Shown here: one piece after another, positions 27,581 through 35,827 of the stretch
Numbering within the stretch: the first letter of the stretch is position 1
Layout: every line of letters starts with the position of its first letter
NCBI RefSeq assembly: GCF_003086695.1
Contig: NZ_CP025999.1
Span: 2,521,680 to 2,585,679 of the forward strand
Direction: 5' to 3'
Origin: Stenotrophomonas sp. SAU14A_NAIMI4_8
GTDB lineage: Bacteria; Pseudomonadota; Gammaproteobacteria; Xanthomonadales; Xanthomonadaceae
DNA: 64,000 bases
Notes under the pieces: model-generated
What the model was told of the DNA's origin: nothing
Database searches by the model: none
The model's input: only the letters and a program-made list of their open reading frames with translations
Position numbers and translations under genes: made by a program

Positions 27581-27656
27581 GGGGCCATAGCTCAGCTGGG
27601 AGAGCGCCTGCATGGCATGCAGGAGGTCAGCGGTTCGATCCCGCTTGGCTCCACCA
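27581..27656 (+). tRNA. tRNA-Ala (GGC), copy 2
   Basis: Identical in sequence to the copy at 27193, with encoded CCA. Confidence 0.97.
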
Positions 27657-27705
27657 CTTTCGACATTAGGCCGTCGAAGGTTCTACAACTTGAAGTTTTT
27701 CGTGC

Positions 27706-27781
27706 GTCCCCATCGTCTAGAGGCCTAGGACATCACCCTTTCACGGTGGCGACCGGGGTTCGAATCCCCGTGGGGACGCCA
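27706..27781 (+). tRNA. tRNA-Glu (TTC), copy 2
   Basis: Identical to the copy at 27322, with encoded CCA. The 49-base spacer from tRNA-Ala is almost the same as that between the third pair. Confidence 0.97.
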
Positions 27782-27827
27782 GTTTCAAAACGGACTCTGC
27801 TCCCGGCAGATCATCCGCAGTTTCATT

Positions 27828-27903
27828 GGGGCCATAGCTCAGCTGGGAGAGCGCCTGCATGGCATGCAGGAGGTCAGCGGTTCGATCCCGCTTGGCTCCA
27901 CCA
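27828..27903 (+). tRNA. tRNA-Ala (GGC), copy 3
   Basis: Identical to the copies at 27193 and 27581. I see no separate promoter, so it is probably read with the second pair. Confidence 0.97.
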
Positions 27904-27949
27904 CTTCGACATTAGGCCGTCGAAGTTCTACAACTTGAAGTTTTCGTGC

Positions 27950-28025
27950 GTCCCCATCGTCTAGAGGCCTAGGACATCACCCTTTCACGGTGGCGACCGG
28001 GGTTCGAATCCCCGTGGGGACGCCA
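27950..28025 (+). tRNA. tRNA-Glu (TTC), copy 3
   Basis: Identical to copies 1 and 2, with encoded CCA. It is followed 8 bases later by an intrinsic terminator. Confidence 0.97.
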
Positions 28026-28033
28026 ATTCTTTG

Positions 28034-28062
28034 AAAAACCCGGCTTCGGCCGGGTTTTTTTT
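28034..28062 (+). terminator. Intrinsic terminator ending the tRNA cluster
   Basis: AAACCCGGC-TTCG-GCCGGGTTT stem with a UUCG-type tetraloop and a run of eight T. Confidence 0.9.
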
Positions 28063-28083
28063 GTCTGCGATCCTGGCGGGTGC

Positions 28084-28140
28084 ATCCACGCATGGCGTGG
28101 ATCTACTGCACATCCCGGTAGATCCACGCCATGCGTGGAT
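28084..28140. repeat. Pair of facing SMAG repeats
   Basis: An inverted copy at 28084-28106 and a direct GTAG-headed copy at 28118-28140, both with ATCCACGC / GCGTGGAT-type arms, placed tail to tail so that the whole pair can fold. Confidence 0.85.
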
Positions 28141-28161
28141 CAATGCCTCAACGCACGGAAC

Positions 28162-28578
28162 TCAAAACCGCCGGTACATGCCGATCGATGCCGGCGCGGT
28201 GGGTGCGAACCCGAACTGCGCGTACAGGCGGTGCGCCTCGCCATCGGCAAGCAGGCTCACGTATGCCGATGGCGGCAGATTGGCCCGCATCCAGTCATCC
28301 AGCCGCGCCATCACCTGCTTGCCCAGCCCCTGCCCCTGCAGCCGCGGCAGAACCGCGATGTCGCACACCTGCAGATGGCAGCCGCCATCACCAATGATCC
28401 GGCCCATCGCCACCAGTTCACTGCCCTGGTAGGCGCACACCCCGAACACCGTATTGGGCAGCGCACGCTCGGCGGCCTCATGGGTCTTCGCACTCAGCCC
28501 AGCCAAGGCCCGCAGCTGGCAGTAGTCTTCCACCGTGGGCACCGCGTCGCGGAACTGGCAGTTGCTTGCAGCATTCAT
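28162..28578 (-). CDS. GNAT-family N-acetyltransferase
   Basis: 138 aa, a complete GNAT domain. Motif A is seen as VCDIAVLPRLQGQGLGKQVMARL (acetyl-CoA pyrophosphate loop QGQGLG), followed by SAYVSLLADGEAHRLYAQFGF (motif B). The substrate is unknown. The start codon lies 77 bases from the divergent SRAP gene, which uses the opposite strand. Confidence 0.85.
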   Translation of the reverse strand: MNAASNCQFRDAVPTVEDYCQLRALAGLSAKTHEAAERALPNTVFGVCAYQGSELVAMGRIIGDGGCHLQVCDIAVLPRLQGQGLGKQVMARLDDWMRANLPPSAYVSLLADGEAHRLYAQFGFAPTAPASIGMYRRF

Positions 28579-28655
28579 ACACGTTCTCCCGGATTGTCCG
28601 GCTATCCTGCCGCACTCCCGTCGCAGCCGCTGCGACCTCCACCGGCCACGCCCGC

Positions 28656-29612
28656 ATGTGCTATTCCGCCCTGATCCGCGCCGACTACGCCAAGCTTGTC
28701 CGTGAATACGGCGCCGTGCTGTCGCTGGAGGAGTTCGCCGAACTGTACGCGCACGATCCCGGCAAGAAGCGGCCCAAGACCCCCAAGGCCATGGACGATG
28801 GCTTTGCTGGCGCGCGCACTGAGCAGGGCCGCGACATCGTGGCGAAGATCCAGCAATGGCACGCCGAAGAACAACAGGCGCTGCAGGCCGAGCTGGTGAA
28901 ACAGAGCGAGCGCCGCGACATTGCCGCTGCCACGCTGGCCACCCGCCCCACGCAGAAGGCCCGCAACGACCTGCGCGTGGCCGGCAACCGCATCGAGCGT
29001 GCGCAGGCGCGCCTGGACGATCTGCACCGCGTGCAGCTGCTGCCGCGCGACAACCGCATCTTCCCCGGCACCTACGCGCCGGTCATGGTCAGCGAGAACG
29101 GCCAGCGGGTGATCAAGCCGATGCGCTATCAATGCCGCCTTCCGGACAAACCGGCGCGCAACGACGTGCTCTATCCGGGTACCTACAACGCGCGGCGCGA
29201 CAGCCTGGAGGGCTACTGGCGCGGCGCCTTCGGCCTTCGCCACGGGGTGGTGATGGTGCGCGCGTTCTACGAGCATGTACCGCGCCATGCCATCGCCGGG
29301 CGACAGCTGGGCAGCGACGAGAAGGAACAGGACGTGATCCTGGAATTCCGCCCCGACCCGCCGCGCGACCTGCTGCTGGCCTGCCTGTGGGCGGAATGGG
29401 AAGGGCCCGAAGGCCGCCTGCTGTCGTTTGCCACCATTACCGACGCGCCGCCAACCGACGTGGCAGCCGCCGGCCACGACCGCGGCGTGGTGCCGATCCG
29501 GCCGGAACATCTGGATGGTTGGCTGAATCCTGATCCGGACCAGCTGGGGCTGCAGTACGCGATCCTGGACGACCGCGAGGACATCCACTACGTGTACGAA
29601 GAGGCCGCCTGA
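28656..29612 (+). CDS. SRAP (HMCES/YedK-type) DNA-abasic-site protein
   Basis: 318 aa from ATG 28656, the start that puts the catalytic cysteine at position 2 (MCYSALIRADY). SRAP proteins use this Cys2 to form a covalent thiazolidine link with abasic sites in single-stranded DNA. Further family features: RFNPAR-region equivalent RYQCRLPDKPARNDVLYPGTYNARRDSLEG split across the fold, and a late FATITDAPPTD with VPIRPEHLDGWLNP. It is longer than the usual 220-240 aa because of a charged helical insertion at about residues 45-110. No LexA box is visible upstream. Its end overlaps the convergent receiver gene by 25 bases. Confidence 0.88.
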   Translation: MCYSALIRADYAKLVREYGAVLSLEEFAELYAHDPGKKRPKTPKAMDDGFAGARTEQGRDIVAKIQQWHAEEQQALQAELVKQSERRDIAAATLATRPTQKARNDLRVAGNRIERAQARLDDLHRVQLLPRDNRIFPGTYAPVMVSENGQRVIKPMRYQCRLPDKPARNDVLYPGTYNARRDSLEGYWRGAFGLRHGVVMVRAFYEHVPRHAIAGRQLGSDEKEQDVILEFRPDPPRDLLLACLWAEWEGPEGRLLSFATITDAPPTDVAAAGHDRGVVPIRPEHLDGWLNPDPDQLGLQYAILDDREDIHYVYEEAA

Positions 29613-29980
29613 CTGGATCGCCCCACCGCACGCTGCAGCGCGGTGCACAGATCGATGGACAGGTACGGCTTTACCAGCAGCACGCCGGCGCCCATCGCGG
29701 CCGGCAACTGCGCCGCACTCATGCCGGTGGCCAGCACGAACGGTACGCCCGCCTCGACCAAGGCCGCCGCCACCGGTTCGCTGGTTTCGTTGCGGGCCAG
29801 GCGGTAATCCAGCAGCACCACGTCCGGGCGTTGGGCGGTCAGCAGACGCAGGGCATCGGCCACAGAGGCGGCCACACCGACCACTTCGGCGCCAAACTGT
29901 TCCAACTGCATCTGCAGCAGCGAGGCGCTCATTTCGTCGTTCTCGACCACCAGCACCCGAAGGTCCTGCAACGCTGACAT
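29588..29980 (-). CDS. Single-domain response regulator (CheY-like receiver)
   Basis: 130 aa from ATG 29980. Receiver fold only: acidic pocket ENDE near the N-terminus (LRVLVVENDE), phospho-acceptor Asp in VVLLDYRLA, conserved Thr in LATGMS and Lys in LVKPYLS. No output domain, so it works through a partner protein. There is no kinase next to it. The next minus-strand gene downstream is a SRAP-antisense region, so it is monocistronic. It overlaps the SRAP gene's 3' end tail to tail. Confidence 0.85.
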   Translation of the reverse strand: MSALQDLRVLVVENDEMSASLLQMQLEQFGAEVVGVAASVADALRLLTAQRPDVVLLDYRLARNETSEPVAAALVEAGVPFVLATGMSAAQLPAAMGAGVLLVKPYLSIDLCTALQRAVGRSSQAASSYT

Positions 29981-30119
29981 GGGCTCTTGCTCCGGCACGT
30001 GTTAAGCCGGTGCAGTATAGCCATCACAGTGCCGTTACCGACAAATTACGGGGGGATCGTCTCAGTTTCCGGCGCCCTCTATGAACAGCCGTCGGGCTCG
30101 GTTACACTAGCGCGCTGCT

Positions 30120-30205
30120 GCCGGTGTGGCGGAATGGTATACGCAGCTGACTCAAAATCAGCCGGGGGTAACCCCATGAAGGTTCGAGTCCTTTCACCGG
30201 CACCA
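30120..30205 (+). tRNA. tRNA-Leu (CAA)
   Basis: 86 nt with encoded CCA. Acceptor GCCGGTG/CACCGGC, anticodon stem GCTGA/TCAGC with loop CTCAAAA (anticodon CAA), long variable arm (CGGGGGTAACCCCATG region) as expected of a class II tRNA. No integrated element follows it. Confidence 0.95.
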
Positions 30206-30212
30206 ACGCATC

Positions 30213-30239
30213 AAAGGCCAGGTCATCGACCTGGCCTTT
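30213..30239 (+). terminator. Terminator of tRNA-Leu
   Basis: AAAGGCCAGGT-CATCG-ACCTGGCCTTT, an 11-base perfect stem directly after the tRNA. Confidence 0.75.
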
Positions 30240-30263
30240 GGCGTTTCTGGTCCCGCCGCGCGC

Positions 30264-32102
30264 TCACACCACCCGCAGCACCGGCGCATGCCCGGCAGGA
30301 CCGTGCCCTACCCCGGCCTCCACCCGGAACCCGGCCACGGTCTGCAGCAGCTGCGCGGATTGCTCTTCCATGCTGCGCGCCGCCGCCGATGCCTCTTCCA
30401 CCAGCGCAGCATTCTGCTGCGTGCCCTGGTCGATCAGGTCCACGGCCTGGTTCATCTGCTGGATGTCGTCACTCTGCTGCTGCGCGGCGCTGCTGATGTC
30501 GGCCATCAGATCGCTCACCCGGCGCACGTCGCGCACGATCTCGTCCATGGTGCGCCCGGCGCTTTCCACCTGGGCGGTACCGGCGCCGACATTGGCCACC
30601 GATTCGTCGATCAACCGCTTGATCTCCTTTGCCGCACTGGCCGAGCGCTGCGACAGCTCACGGATTTCGGTGGCCACCACGGCAAAACCGCGCCCATGCT
30701 CGCCGGCGCGCGCGGCTTCCACCGCGGCATTCAGCGCCAGGATGTTGGTCTGGAAGGCAATGCCGTCGATCACCCCGATGATGTCGACGATGCGCCGCGA
30801 CGACGCGTTGATGACGGCCATCGTGGACACCACCTCGTGCACCACGCTGCCACCGCGTGCAGCCACTTCGGCCGCGCCGCCGGCCAACGTGCTGGCCTGG
30901 CGGGCATTGCCGGCGGTGCGCTGCACGGTATCGGCCAGCCCCTTCATCGACACCGCCGTTTCTTCCAGCGATGCGGCCTGCTGTTCGGTGCGCTGGGACA
31001 GATCGCTGTTGCCCAGCGCAATCTCGCTGGCACCCACGGCGATGGTGTCGGCGGCGAACTTGATCTGGCCAATGATGCCGGCCATGGTCTCCACCAGCGC
31101 GTTCACGCCCTCGCACAGCTCGGCCACCGGGCCGCGCTTGCCGTCCAGCGGAATGCGCCCGGTCAGATCGCCCAGCTTGGCCGCCGCAACAACTTCGCGG
31201 GTCTGCGCCACGGCCTGCTGCATGGCCTGGCTTTCGTGCATCTGCGCGGTGATGTCGGTGGCGTATTTCACGACCTTCAGCGGTCGGTCGTTCACGTCCA
31301 GGATCGGGTTGTAGCTGGCCTGGATCCAGACCTCGCGGCCGTTCTTGCCCAGCCGCCGGTACTGGCCCGCGTCGTATTCGCCGCGCCCCAGCTTTTCCCA
31401 GAACTGCTTGTAGGCCGGGCTGGCGCGGTACTCCGGTTCGACGAACAGCGAGTGGTGCTGCCCCTTCACCTCGTCCAGCGTGTAGCCGGTGGCGGCCAGG
31501 AAGTTCGCGTTGGCGGTCAGGATCCGCCCGTCCATGCTGAACTCGATCACGGCCTGTGATTTGTCGATCGCCGCCAGCTGCCCGGCCAGCTCGGCGGCCT
31601 GCTGCTTCTGCGCGGTGATGTCAGTGGCGAACTTCACCACTTTCACCGGTCGCCCGAAGCGGTCCAGCACCGGGTTGTACGAGGCCTGGATCCAGATCTC
31701 GCGCCCCCCCTTGCCGAAACGGCGGTACTGGCCCGCGTCGAATTCGCCCTGCCCCAGGCGTGCCCAGAACGCCCGGTACTCGGCGCTGCGGGCGTGCTCG
31801 GGGTCTACGAACAGGGAATGGTGCTTGCCGCGGATCTCATCTTCGGTGTAACCCACCGCCTGCAGGAAGTTGTCGTTGGCTTGCAGGATGGTGCCGTCCA
31901 GCGCGAATTCGATGACCGCCTGCACCCGGTGCAGCGCCGCCACCTGCGCGGCCATCTCGGCGCGCTCGCGTTCGGCTGCGGTCTCGGACGCGGCGGTGCC
32001 GCCCTGCCCGGCCAGACGCCCCTGCAGGGCGCGCCAGAAAGACCAACGGGACGGTGTTTCAGCCGGCGCCTGCGCGCCCGCGGTGAAGCCTGGCATGAGC
32101 AT
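30264..32102 (-). CDS. Soluble PAS-PAS methyl-accepting chemotaxis protein (BdlA-like)
   Basis: 612 aa; start at MLMPGFTAG, preceded by AAGGAA. No membrane segment is present. Two PAS domains (about residues 57-170 and 180-290) are very alike, each with the stretch AGQYRR(F/L)GK(G/N)GRE(I/V)WIQASYNP and ending KVVK(F/Y)ATDITAQ, so one is a recent duplicate. A HAMP-like segment and the MCP signalling hairpin follow, with the conserved tip [32 protein letters not shown]. It would couple to CheA/CheW in the cytoplasm and sense redox state, a flavin or haem, or another small ligand. BdlA of Pseudomonas has the same architecture and triggers biofilm dispersal; whether this protein does is unknown. 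Confidence 0.9.
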   Translation of the reverse strand: MLMPGFTAGAQAPAETPSRWSFWRALQGRLAGQGGTAASETAAERERAEMAAQVAALHRVQAVIEFALDGTILQANDNFLQAVGYTEDEIRGKHHSLFVDPEHARSAEYRAFWARLGQGEFDAGQYRRFGKGGREIWIQASYNPVLDRFGRPVKVVKFATDITAQKQQAAELAGQLAAIDKSQAVIEFSMDGRILTANANFLAATGYTLDEVKGQHHSLFVEPEYRASPAYKQFWEKLGRGEYDAGQYRRLGKNGREVWIQASYNPILDVNDRPLKVVKYATDITAQMHESQAMQQAVAQTREVVAAAKLGDLTGRIPLDGKRGPVAELCEGVNALVETMAGIIGQIKFAADTIAVGASEIALGNSDLSQRTEQQAASLEETAVSMKGLADTVQRTAGNARQASTLAGGAAEVAARGGSVVHEVVSTMAVINASSRRIVDIIGVIDGIAFQTNILALNAAVEAARAGEHGRGFAVVATEIRELSQRSASAAKEIKRLIDESVANVGAGTAQVESAGRTMDEIVRDVRRVSDLMADISSAAQQQSDDIQQMNQAVDLIDQGTQQNAALVEEASAAARSMEEQSAQLLQTVAGFRVEAGVGHGPAGHAPVLRVV

Positions 32103-32306
32103 GGTCTGTTCCTTGGTTTCCGTGAGCGGTGCGACCCATGGGCGGAATGCCCACGGGAACATCGATTGCCTGGAACCTGCAGACAACTGGGGGGCGGCGT
32201 CACTCGAGCGATGGCGCGGAGCGGCAGCAAGCGCCTCCGGCAAGGGAGGCAGTCTGGATATCGGCCGCCATGGCGGGGCCTTGAGGACTATTTTTGCAGC
32301 GTCGGT

Positions 32307-32582
32307 TCAGCCCCGGCGCCAGATCGCCCAGCGCAGCACGGCCACGGCCAGCACCGACGGCAGGTAGCCCACCGCGCCCACCAGCGCCATCAGGGCAGCG
32401 TTCACCCACGGCCCGCCCCCGCCCAGGATCCAGCTGGTGTGCTGCAGGATGTACAACGCCCCCGGCAGCACCAGCAGCGGCGCCAAGCGCAGCAACTGCC
32501 AGGGCCAGCGGACCGGGCCAATGAAGCCGGCCAAGGTGCCCAGCAGGGCGCCGACCATTGCGATGGGAATGGCTGCTTCCAT
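32307..32582 (-). CDS. Small membrane protein, hypothetical
   Basis: 91 aa with three predicted membrane segments (IPIAMVGALLGTLAGFIG, LLRLAPLLVLPGALYIL, NAALMALVGAVGYLPSVLAV). A clear AAGGAAG site precedes the start. No family recognised. It sits about 200 bases upstream of the chemoreceptor gene on the same strand. Confidence 0.65.
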   Translation of the reverse strand: MEAAIPIAMVGALLGTLAGFIGPVRWPWQLLRLAPLLVLPGALYILQHTSWILGGGGPWVNAALMALVGAVGYLPSVLAVAVLRWAIWRRG

Positions 32583-32638
32583 TCAGATGCTTCCTTTATG
32601 TGCGTCACCCACGTCGAGCGTGCCCGACAACCTGCCCG

Positions 32639-32789
32639 GTAGAGTCGAGCTTGCTCGACTGCCCGCTTCGTAGAGTCGAGCTTGCTCGACTGCCCGCTTC
32701 GTAGAGTCGAGCTTGCTCGACTGCCCGCTTCGTAGAGTCGAGCTTGCTCGACTGTCCTGGAAAAAGCAGTCGAGCAAGCTCGACTCTAC
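32639..32789. repeat. Tandem SMAG array (31-bp unit, four direct copies plus one inverted)
   Basis: GTAGAGTCGAGCTTGCTCGA + CTGCCCGCTTC repeated exactly at 32639, 32670, 32701 and 32732 (the last with a different tail), then an inverted copy at 32768-32789. Each unit forms an AGTCGAGC / GCTCGACT hairpin. The spacers between palindromes are identical, unlike a CRISPR. The array fills most of the gap 32583-32931; the rest shows nothing else. Confidence 0.95.
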
Positions 32790-32931
32790 AACGGCAGTGT
32801 CGCGCACACCGCTTGAACCTGCGATGCATGCCAGGGCCAGAAGGTTTACATGACCTTCGGGAGATATGCATGCCGGCACGCACTGGCAGGCTGTGCGCTT
32901 CCACGGAAGCCACCTCATGCAAGGAAACTAC

Positions 32932-34026
32932 ATGCTGCGACCACTGCGTTGTCTTGCCCTGTTGTCACTGTGCGGTGCCAGTGCCCTGGCCGCTGCCGAC
33001 GACGGGCGCTATCGCCCCTCGTTCCACCCCGATCAATTGAAGGGTCCGCCCGCCGGCCGGGTAAACGAAGTGCTGGTGCTGGGCAGCCCGCATCTGTCCG
33101 GCCTGCCGGAGGCGTTCAAGCCTGCGCAGCTGGAGCCGCTGCTGGGGCGCCTGCAGGCCTGGCAGCCCACTGCCATCGCGGTTGAGAACGTGTCCGGCCT
33201 GCAGTGCGATTTCATGCGCCGCAATCCCACCCGCTACGCCGACAGCGTCAAGAGCTACTGCGTTGACACGGCCCCGGCGCAAGCCGCCACCGGCATGGAT
33301 GTGCCCACCGCCAATGCCGAGATGGAACGCCTGCTGGCGACCTGGCCGAAGGCGCCGACGCCAGCACAGCGGCGCTACCTGGCGGCCGTGTTCCTGGCCG
33401 CAGGCGAGCGCGGTTCGGCCATCGTGCAGTGGCTGCGCCTGCCCACCGCCGAGCGACGCGCGGGCGACAGCCTGACCGCGGAACTGGTCGAATTCCTGGA
33501 CGCCCGTGCGGCGCGCAAGGACGAAGTCAGTCTGGTCGCCGCCGAACTGGCCGCACGCCTGGGCCTGGAGCGACTGTGGTCGGTGGACGACCATACCGCC
33601 GATGCCCCTACCCCGCAGGCACTGCAGAAGGACTACGCCAAGGCGATCCGCGCGGCATGGAACACCACCGCCGGGGCAACACGGCGGGCGACCTACGACC
33701 GCCTGTACGCCGATGTCGCAGCGCCTGACGGGCTGATGGCGATCTACCGCAACGACAATGATCCGGCTACCGCCAGGCTGGTCTATGACAGCGACTTCGG
33801 CGCCACGCTGGTCGAACCGTCGCCGCAGGGTTTCGGCCGCAATTACCTGGGCTACTGGGAAACCCGCAACCTGCGCATGGTTGCCAACATCCGCGACGTA
33901 CTGGGCCAGTACCCCGGCACGCGCATGCTGGCCATCGTCGGTGCGTCACACAAGTGGTACTACGAGGCCTACCTGGACCAGATGCACGACGTGCAGCTGG
34001 TTGATACCGCGCCGCTGCTGCGCTGA
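32932..34026 (+). CDS. Secreted TraB-like/DUF5694 protein
   Basis: 364 aa from ATG 32932 (AAGGAAAC just upstream), with a signal peptide ending ALAAAD. The mature part opens with VNEVLVLGSPHLSG, an (L/G)xxH motif near the N-terminus like that of TraB/PrgY-type and DUF5694 proteins, and closes with MLAIVGASHKWYYEAYL, a second His in a GASH motif. These two motifs are shared with the TIKI/TraB putative metalloprotease clan. Function in bacteria is unknown. It stands alone between two SMAG clusters. Confidence 0.75.
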   Translation: MLRPLRCLALLSLCGASALAAADDGRYRPSFHPDQLKGPPAGRVNEVLVLGSPHLSGLPEAFKPAQLEPLLGRLQAWQPTAIAVENVSGLQCDFMRRNPTRYADSVKSYCVDTAPAQAATGMDVPTANAEMERLLATWPKAPTPAQRRYLAAVFLAAGERGSAIVQWLRLPTAERRAGDSLTAELVEFLDARAARKDEVSLVAAELAARLGLERLWSVDDHTADAPTPQALQKDYAKAIRAAWNTTAGATRRATYDRLYADVAAPDGLMAIYRNDNDPATARLVYDSDFGATLVEPSPQGFGRNYLGYWETRNLRMVANIRDVLGQYPGTRMLAIVGASHKWYYEAYLDQMHDVQLVDTAPLLR

Positions 34027-34042
34027 GGGCCGCGTAACCGTG

Positions 34043-34128
34043 GCGTCGAGCGTGCTCGACGTCGCGCTCCGTAGAGTCGAGCTTGCTCGACTGCTTTTCC
34101 CGAAACAGTCGAGCAAGCTCGACTCTAC
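34043..34128. repeat. SMAG repeats, one degenerate plus a facing pair
   Basis: A degenerate CGTCGAGCGTGCTCGACG at 34043-34060, a GTAG-headed copy at 34071-34092 and an inverted copy at 34107-34128, arms AGTCGAGC/GCTCGACT as in the array at 32639. Confidence 0.85.
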
Positions 34129-34346
34129 GGACCCCTGCGCCGGGCCAGCATCGCACTGACCGCCACGATGCACCCCAACGTGACCAGCAGCGCGCTCACC
34201 ACGCCCCACTGCAGCACCGGCACCAGCGCCTGTGCCTGCGGATCGATGCGCAGCTGTTCCAGCCGCAGCCAACCGGCCAGCGCCAGCACCCAGCCAATGA
34301 AAGCCGGCGCGTAGGCGCCAATGGTGTTACCGATCCAAGCATTCAT
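34125..34346 (-). CDS. Small two-helix membrane protein, hypothetical
   Basis: 73 aa from ATG 34346, with GGGAG six bases upstream. Two membrane helices (APAFIGWVLALAGWLRL and LQWGVVSALLVTLGCIVAVSAML) flank a short polar loop. No family recognised. It is the nearest downstream minus-strand gene after the efflux operon but is separated from it by about 70 bases. Confidence 0.6.
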   Translation of the reverse strand: MNAWIGNTIGAYAPAFIGWVLALAGWLRLEQLRIDPQAQALVPVLQWGVVSALLVTLGCIVAVSAMLARRRGP

Positions 34347-34414
34347 GCCGTACTCCCGTGAGAACTGCGATGGCGGCATTGTTCCGCCCCGCCCTCTCAC
34401 AGGCTGAGACACCC

Positions 34415-35827
34415 TCAGTCGCGCGCGTCTGCCGCCACCGACCAGCCCCCGCCCAGGGCGGCCATCAGGGCGGCGCTTGCCTGCAGCTGGCGACTCTGGA
34501 TGTCCTGCAGCCCCAGTTGCGCCTGCCGCGCGTCGGTCTGCGCGGTCACCACGTCCAGATAGCTCACCGCGCCACCGGCGTAGCGGTCACGGGCGATCTG
34601 CTCGGTACGGCGCGCGGCCTGCACGGCTTCTTCCTCATGGCCGCGCTGGTCGGCCAGGCCGTGCAACTGCACCAGCTGGTCCTCCACCTCACGGATTGCC
34701 GCCAGCACCGTGGCCCGGTACTGCGCCGAGGCCACATCGAATTCGGCATAGGCTTCGGCCTTGGCGGCCTTGCGCCGGCCGCCGTCGAACACCGGCAATG
34801 CCGCCAGCGGTCCCAGCGCCCAGTAGCGGTTGCCGGCATCCAGCAGCGCGCTGCTGCCCGAGGTCTGGCCACCGAACAGGCCGGTCAGGCTCAACTGCGG
34901 GAACCATGCGGCGCGTGCCACGCCGATGCCGGCGTTCGCGGCGAACACCCGGCGCTCGGCAGCGGCAATGTCTGGGCGCTGCTGCAGCAGGGCGCTGGGC
35001 AGATCGGTGGGCACCTGCGGCAGGGTCGGCGCCTGTGCCATCACCCCCACGCTGAAGCCACTTGCCGGCGCCCCCACCAGCTCGGCCAGCGCGTGCCGCA
35101 GCATGGCCTGGTGCACCTGCAGCGCATCCAGATCGGCCTGCGCGCTGGCCAGCTGATGGCGGGCGCGTGCCACATCCAGCTCCGAGGCGATCTCGCCCTG
35201 CAAGCGGTCCTGGGTCAGGCGCAGCGCCTGCTGGTAGTCGTCGATGCTGTCGCGCAGGATGGCCTGCTGCGCCTCGGTGTTGCGCAGCTGCAGGTAGGTG
35301 GCGGTCAACTGCTGGGACAGGCTGAGCCGTGCCGCGGCCAGGTCATCGGCACTGGCCTGGGCCCGCGCATGCCCGGCCGCCGCCGCGTTGCGCAGCCGGC
35401 CCCACAGATCCAGATCGAAGGACAGCGAGAACGTGGCCGCATTGCTGTCATACACCGCTGGCTGGGTGGCACTGCGCAGCGGCTTGTCGTCCGACTGCCG
35501 CTCGCGCATCGGGCCGGTACTGAAGCCGACCTGGGGCGCGCGTGCCGAGGCGGTCTCGCCTGCGGCAGCACGCGCGGCGTCGTAGTGCGCCACGGCCAGC
35601 GCCAGGTTCGGGTTGGCCTGGCGCAACTGCACCTGCAGCTGGTCCAGCACGGGGTCGTTGAATGCCCGCCACCAGTCCTGCGCCAGTGTCGGCTGCGGCG
35701 ACCCGCCGGTCGGCTGCTCATACGCCACCGGCACCTGGACCGCAGGCACCTGGTAGGTTGGCGCCAGCGAACACCCGGCCAGCAGCAGCGCCAGCGATGC
35801 GGCGACGCCGGTCTCAACCGCGCGCAT
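34415..35827 (-). CDS. RND efflux outer-membrane lipoprotein (NodT/OprM family)
   Basis: 470 aa from ATG 35827, with a lipobox (SLALLLAGCSLAPTY). The TolC-like fold is seen as the twofold repeat typical of the family (ANPNLALAVAHYDAARAA in the first half, NAGIGVARAAWFPQLSLTGLFG and TVLAAIREVEDQLVQL in the second). It forms the trimeric exit channel. Last gene of the RND-MFP-OMF operon; its start overlaps the MFP stop by 14 bases. Confidence 0.92.
   Translation of the reverse strand: MRAVETGVAASLALLLAGCSLAPTYQVPAVQVPVAYEQPTGGSPQPTLAQDWWRAFNDPVLDQLQVQLRQANPNLALAVAHYDAARAAAGETASARAPQVGFSTGPMRERQSDDKPLRSATQPAVYDSNAATFSLSFDLDLWGRLRNAAAAGHARAQASADDLAAARLSLSQQLTATYLQLRNTEAQQAILRDSIDDYQQALRLTQDRLQGEIASELDVARARHQLASAQADLDALQVHQAMLRHALAELVGAPASGFSVGVMAQAPTLPQVPTDLPSALLQQRPDIAAAERRVFAANAGIGVARAAWFPQLSLTGLFGGQTSGSSALLDAGNRYWALGPLAALPVFDGGRRKAAKAEAYAEFDVASAQYRATVLAAIREVEDQLVQLHGLADQRGHEEEAVQAARRTEQIARDRYAGGAVSYLDVVTAQTDARQAQLGLQDIQSRQLQASAALMAALGGGWSVAADARD

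Noticed and set aside
30120..30205. tRNA-Leu as an attachment site of an integrated element
   Set aside because: No integrase, no repeated tRNA 3' end downstream and ordinary chromosomal genes on both sides.
32639..32789. CRISPR-like array
   Set aside because: The repeats are palindromic SMAG units and the intervening sequence is the same each time; no cas genes are present.
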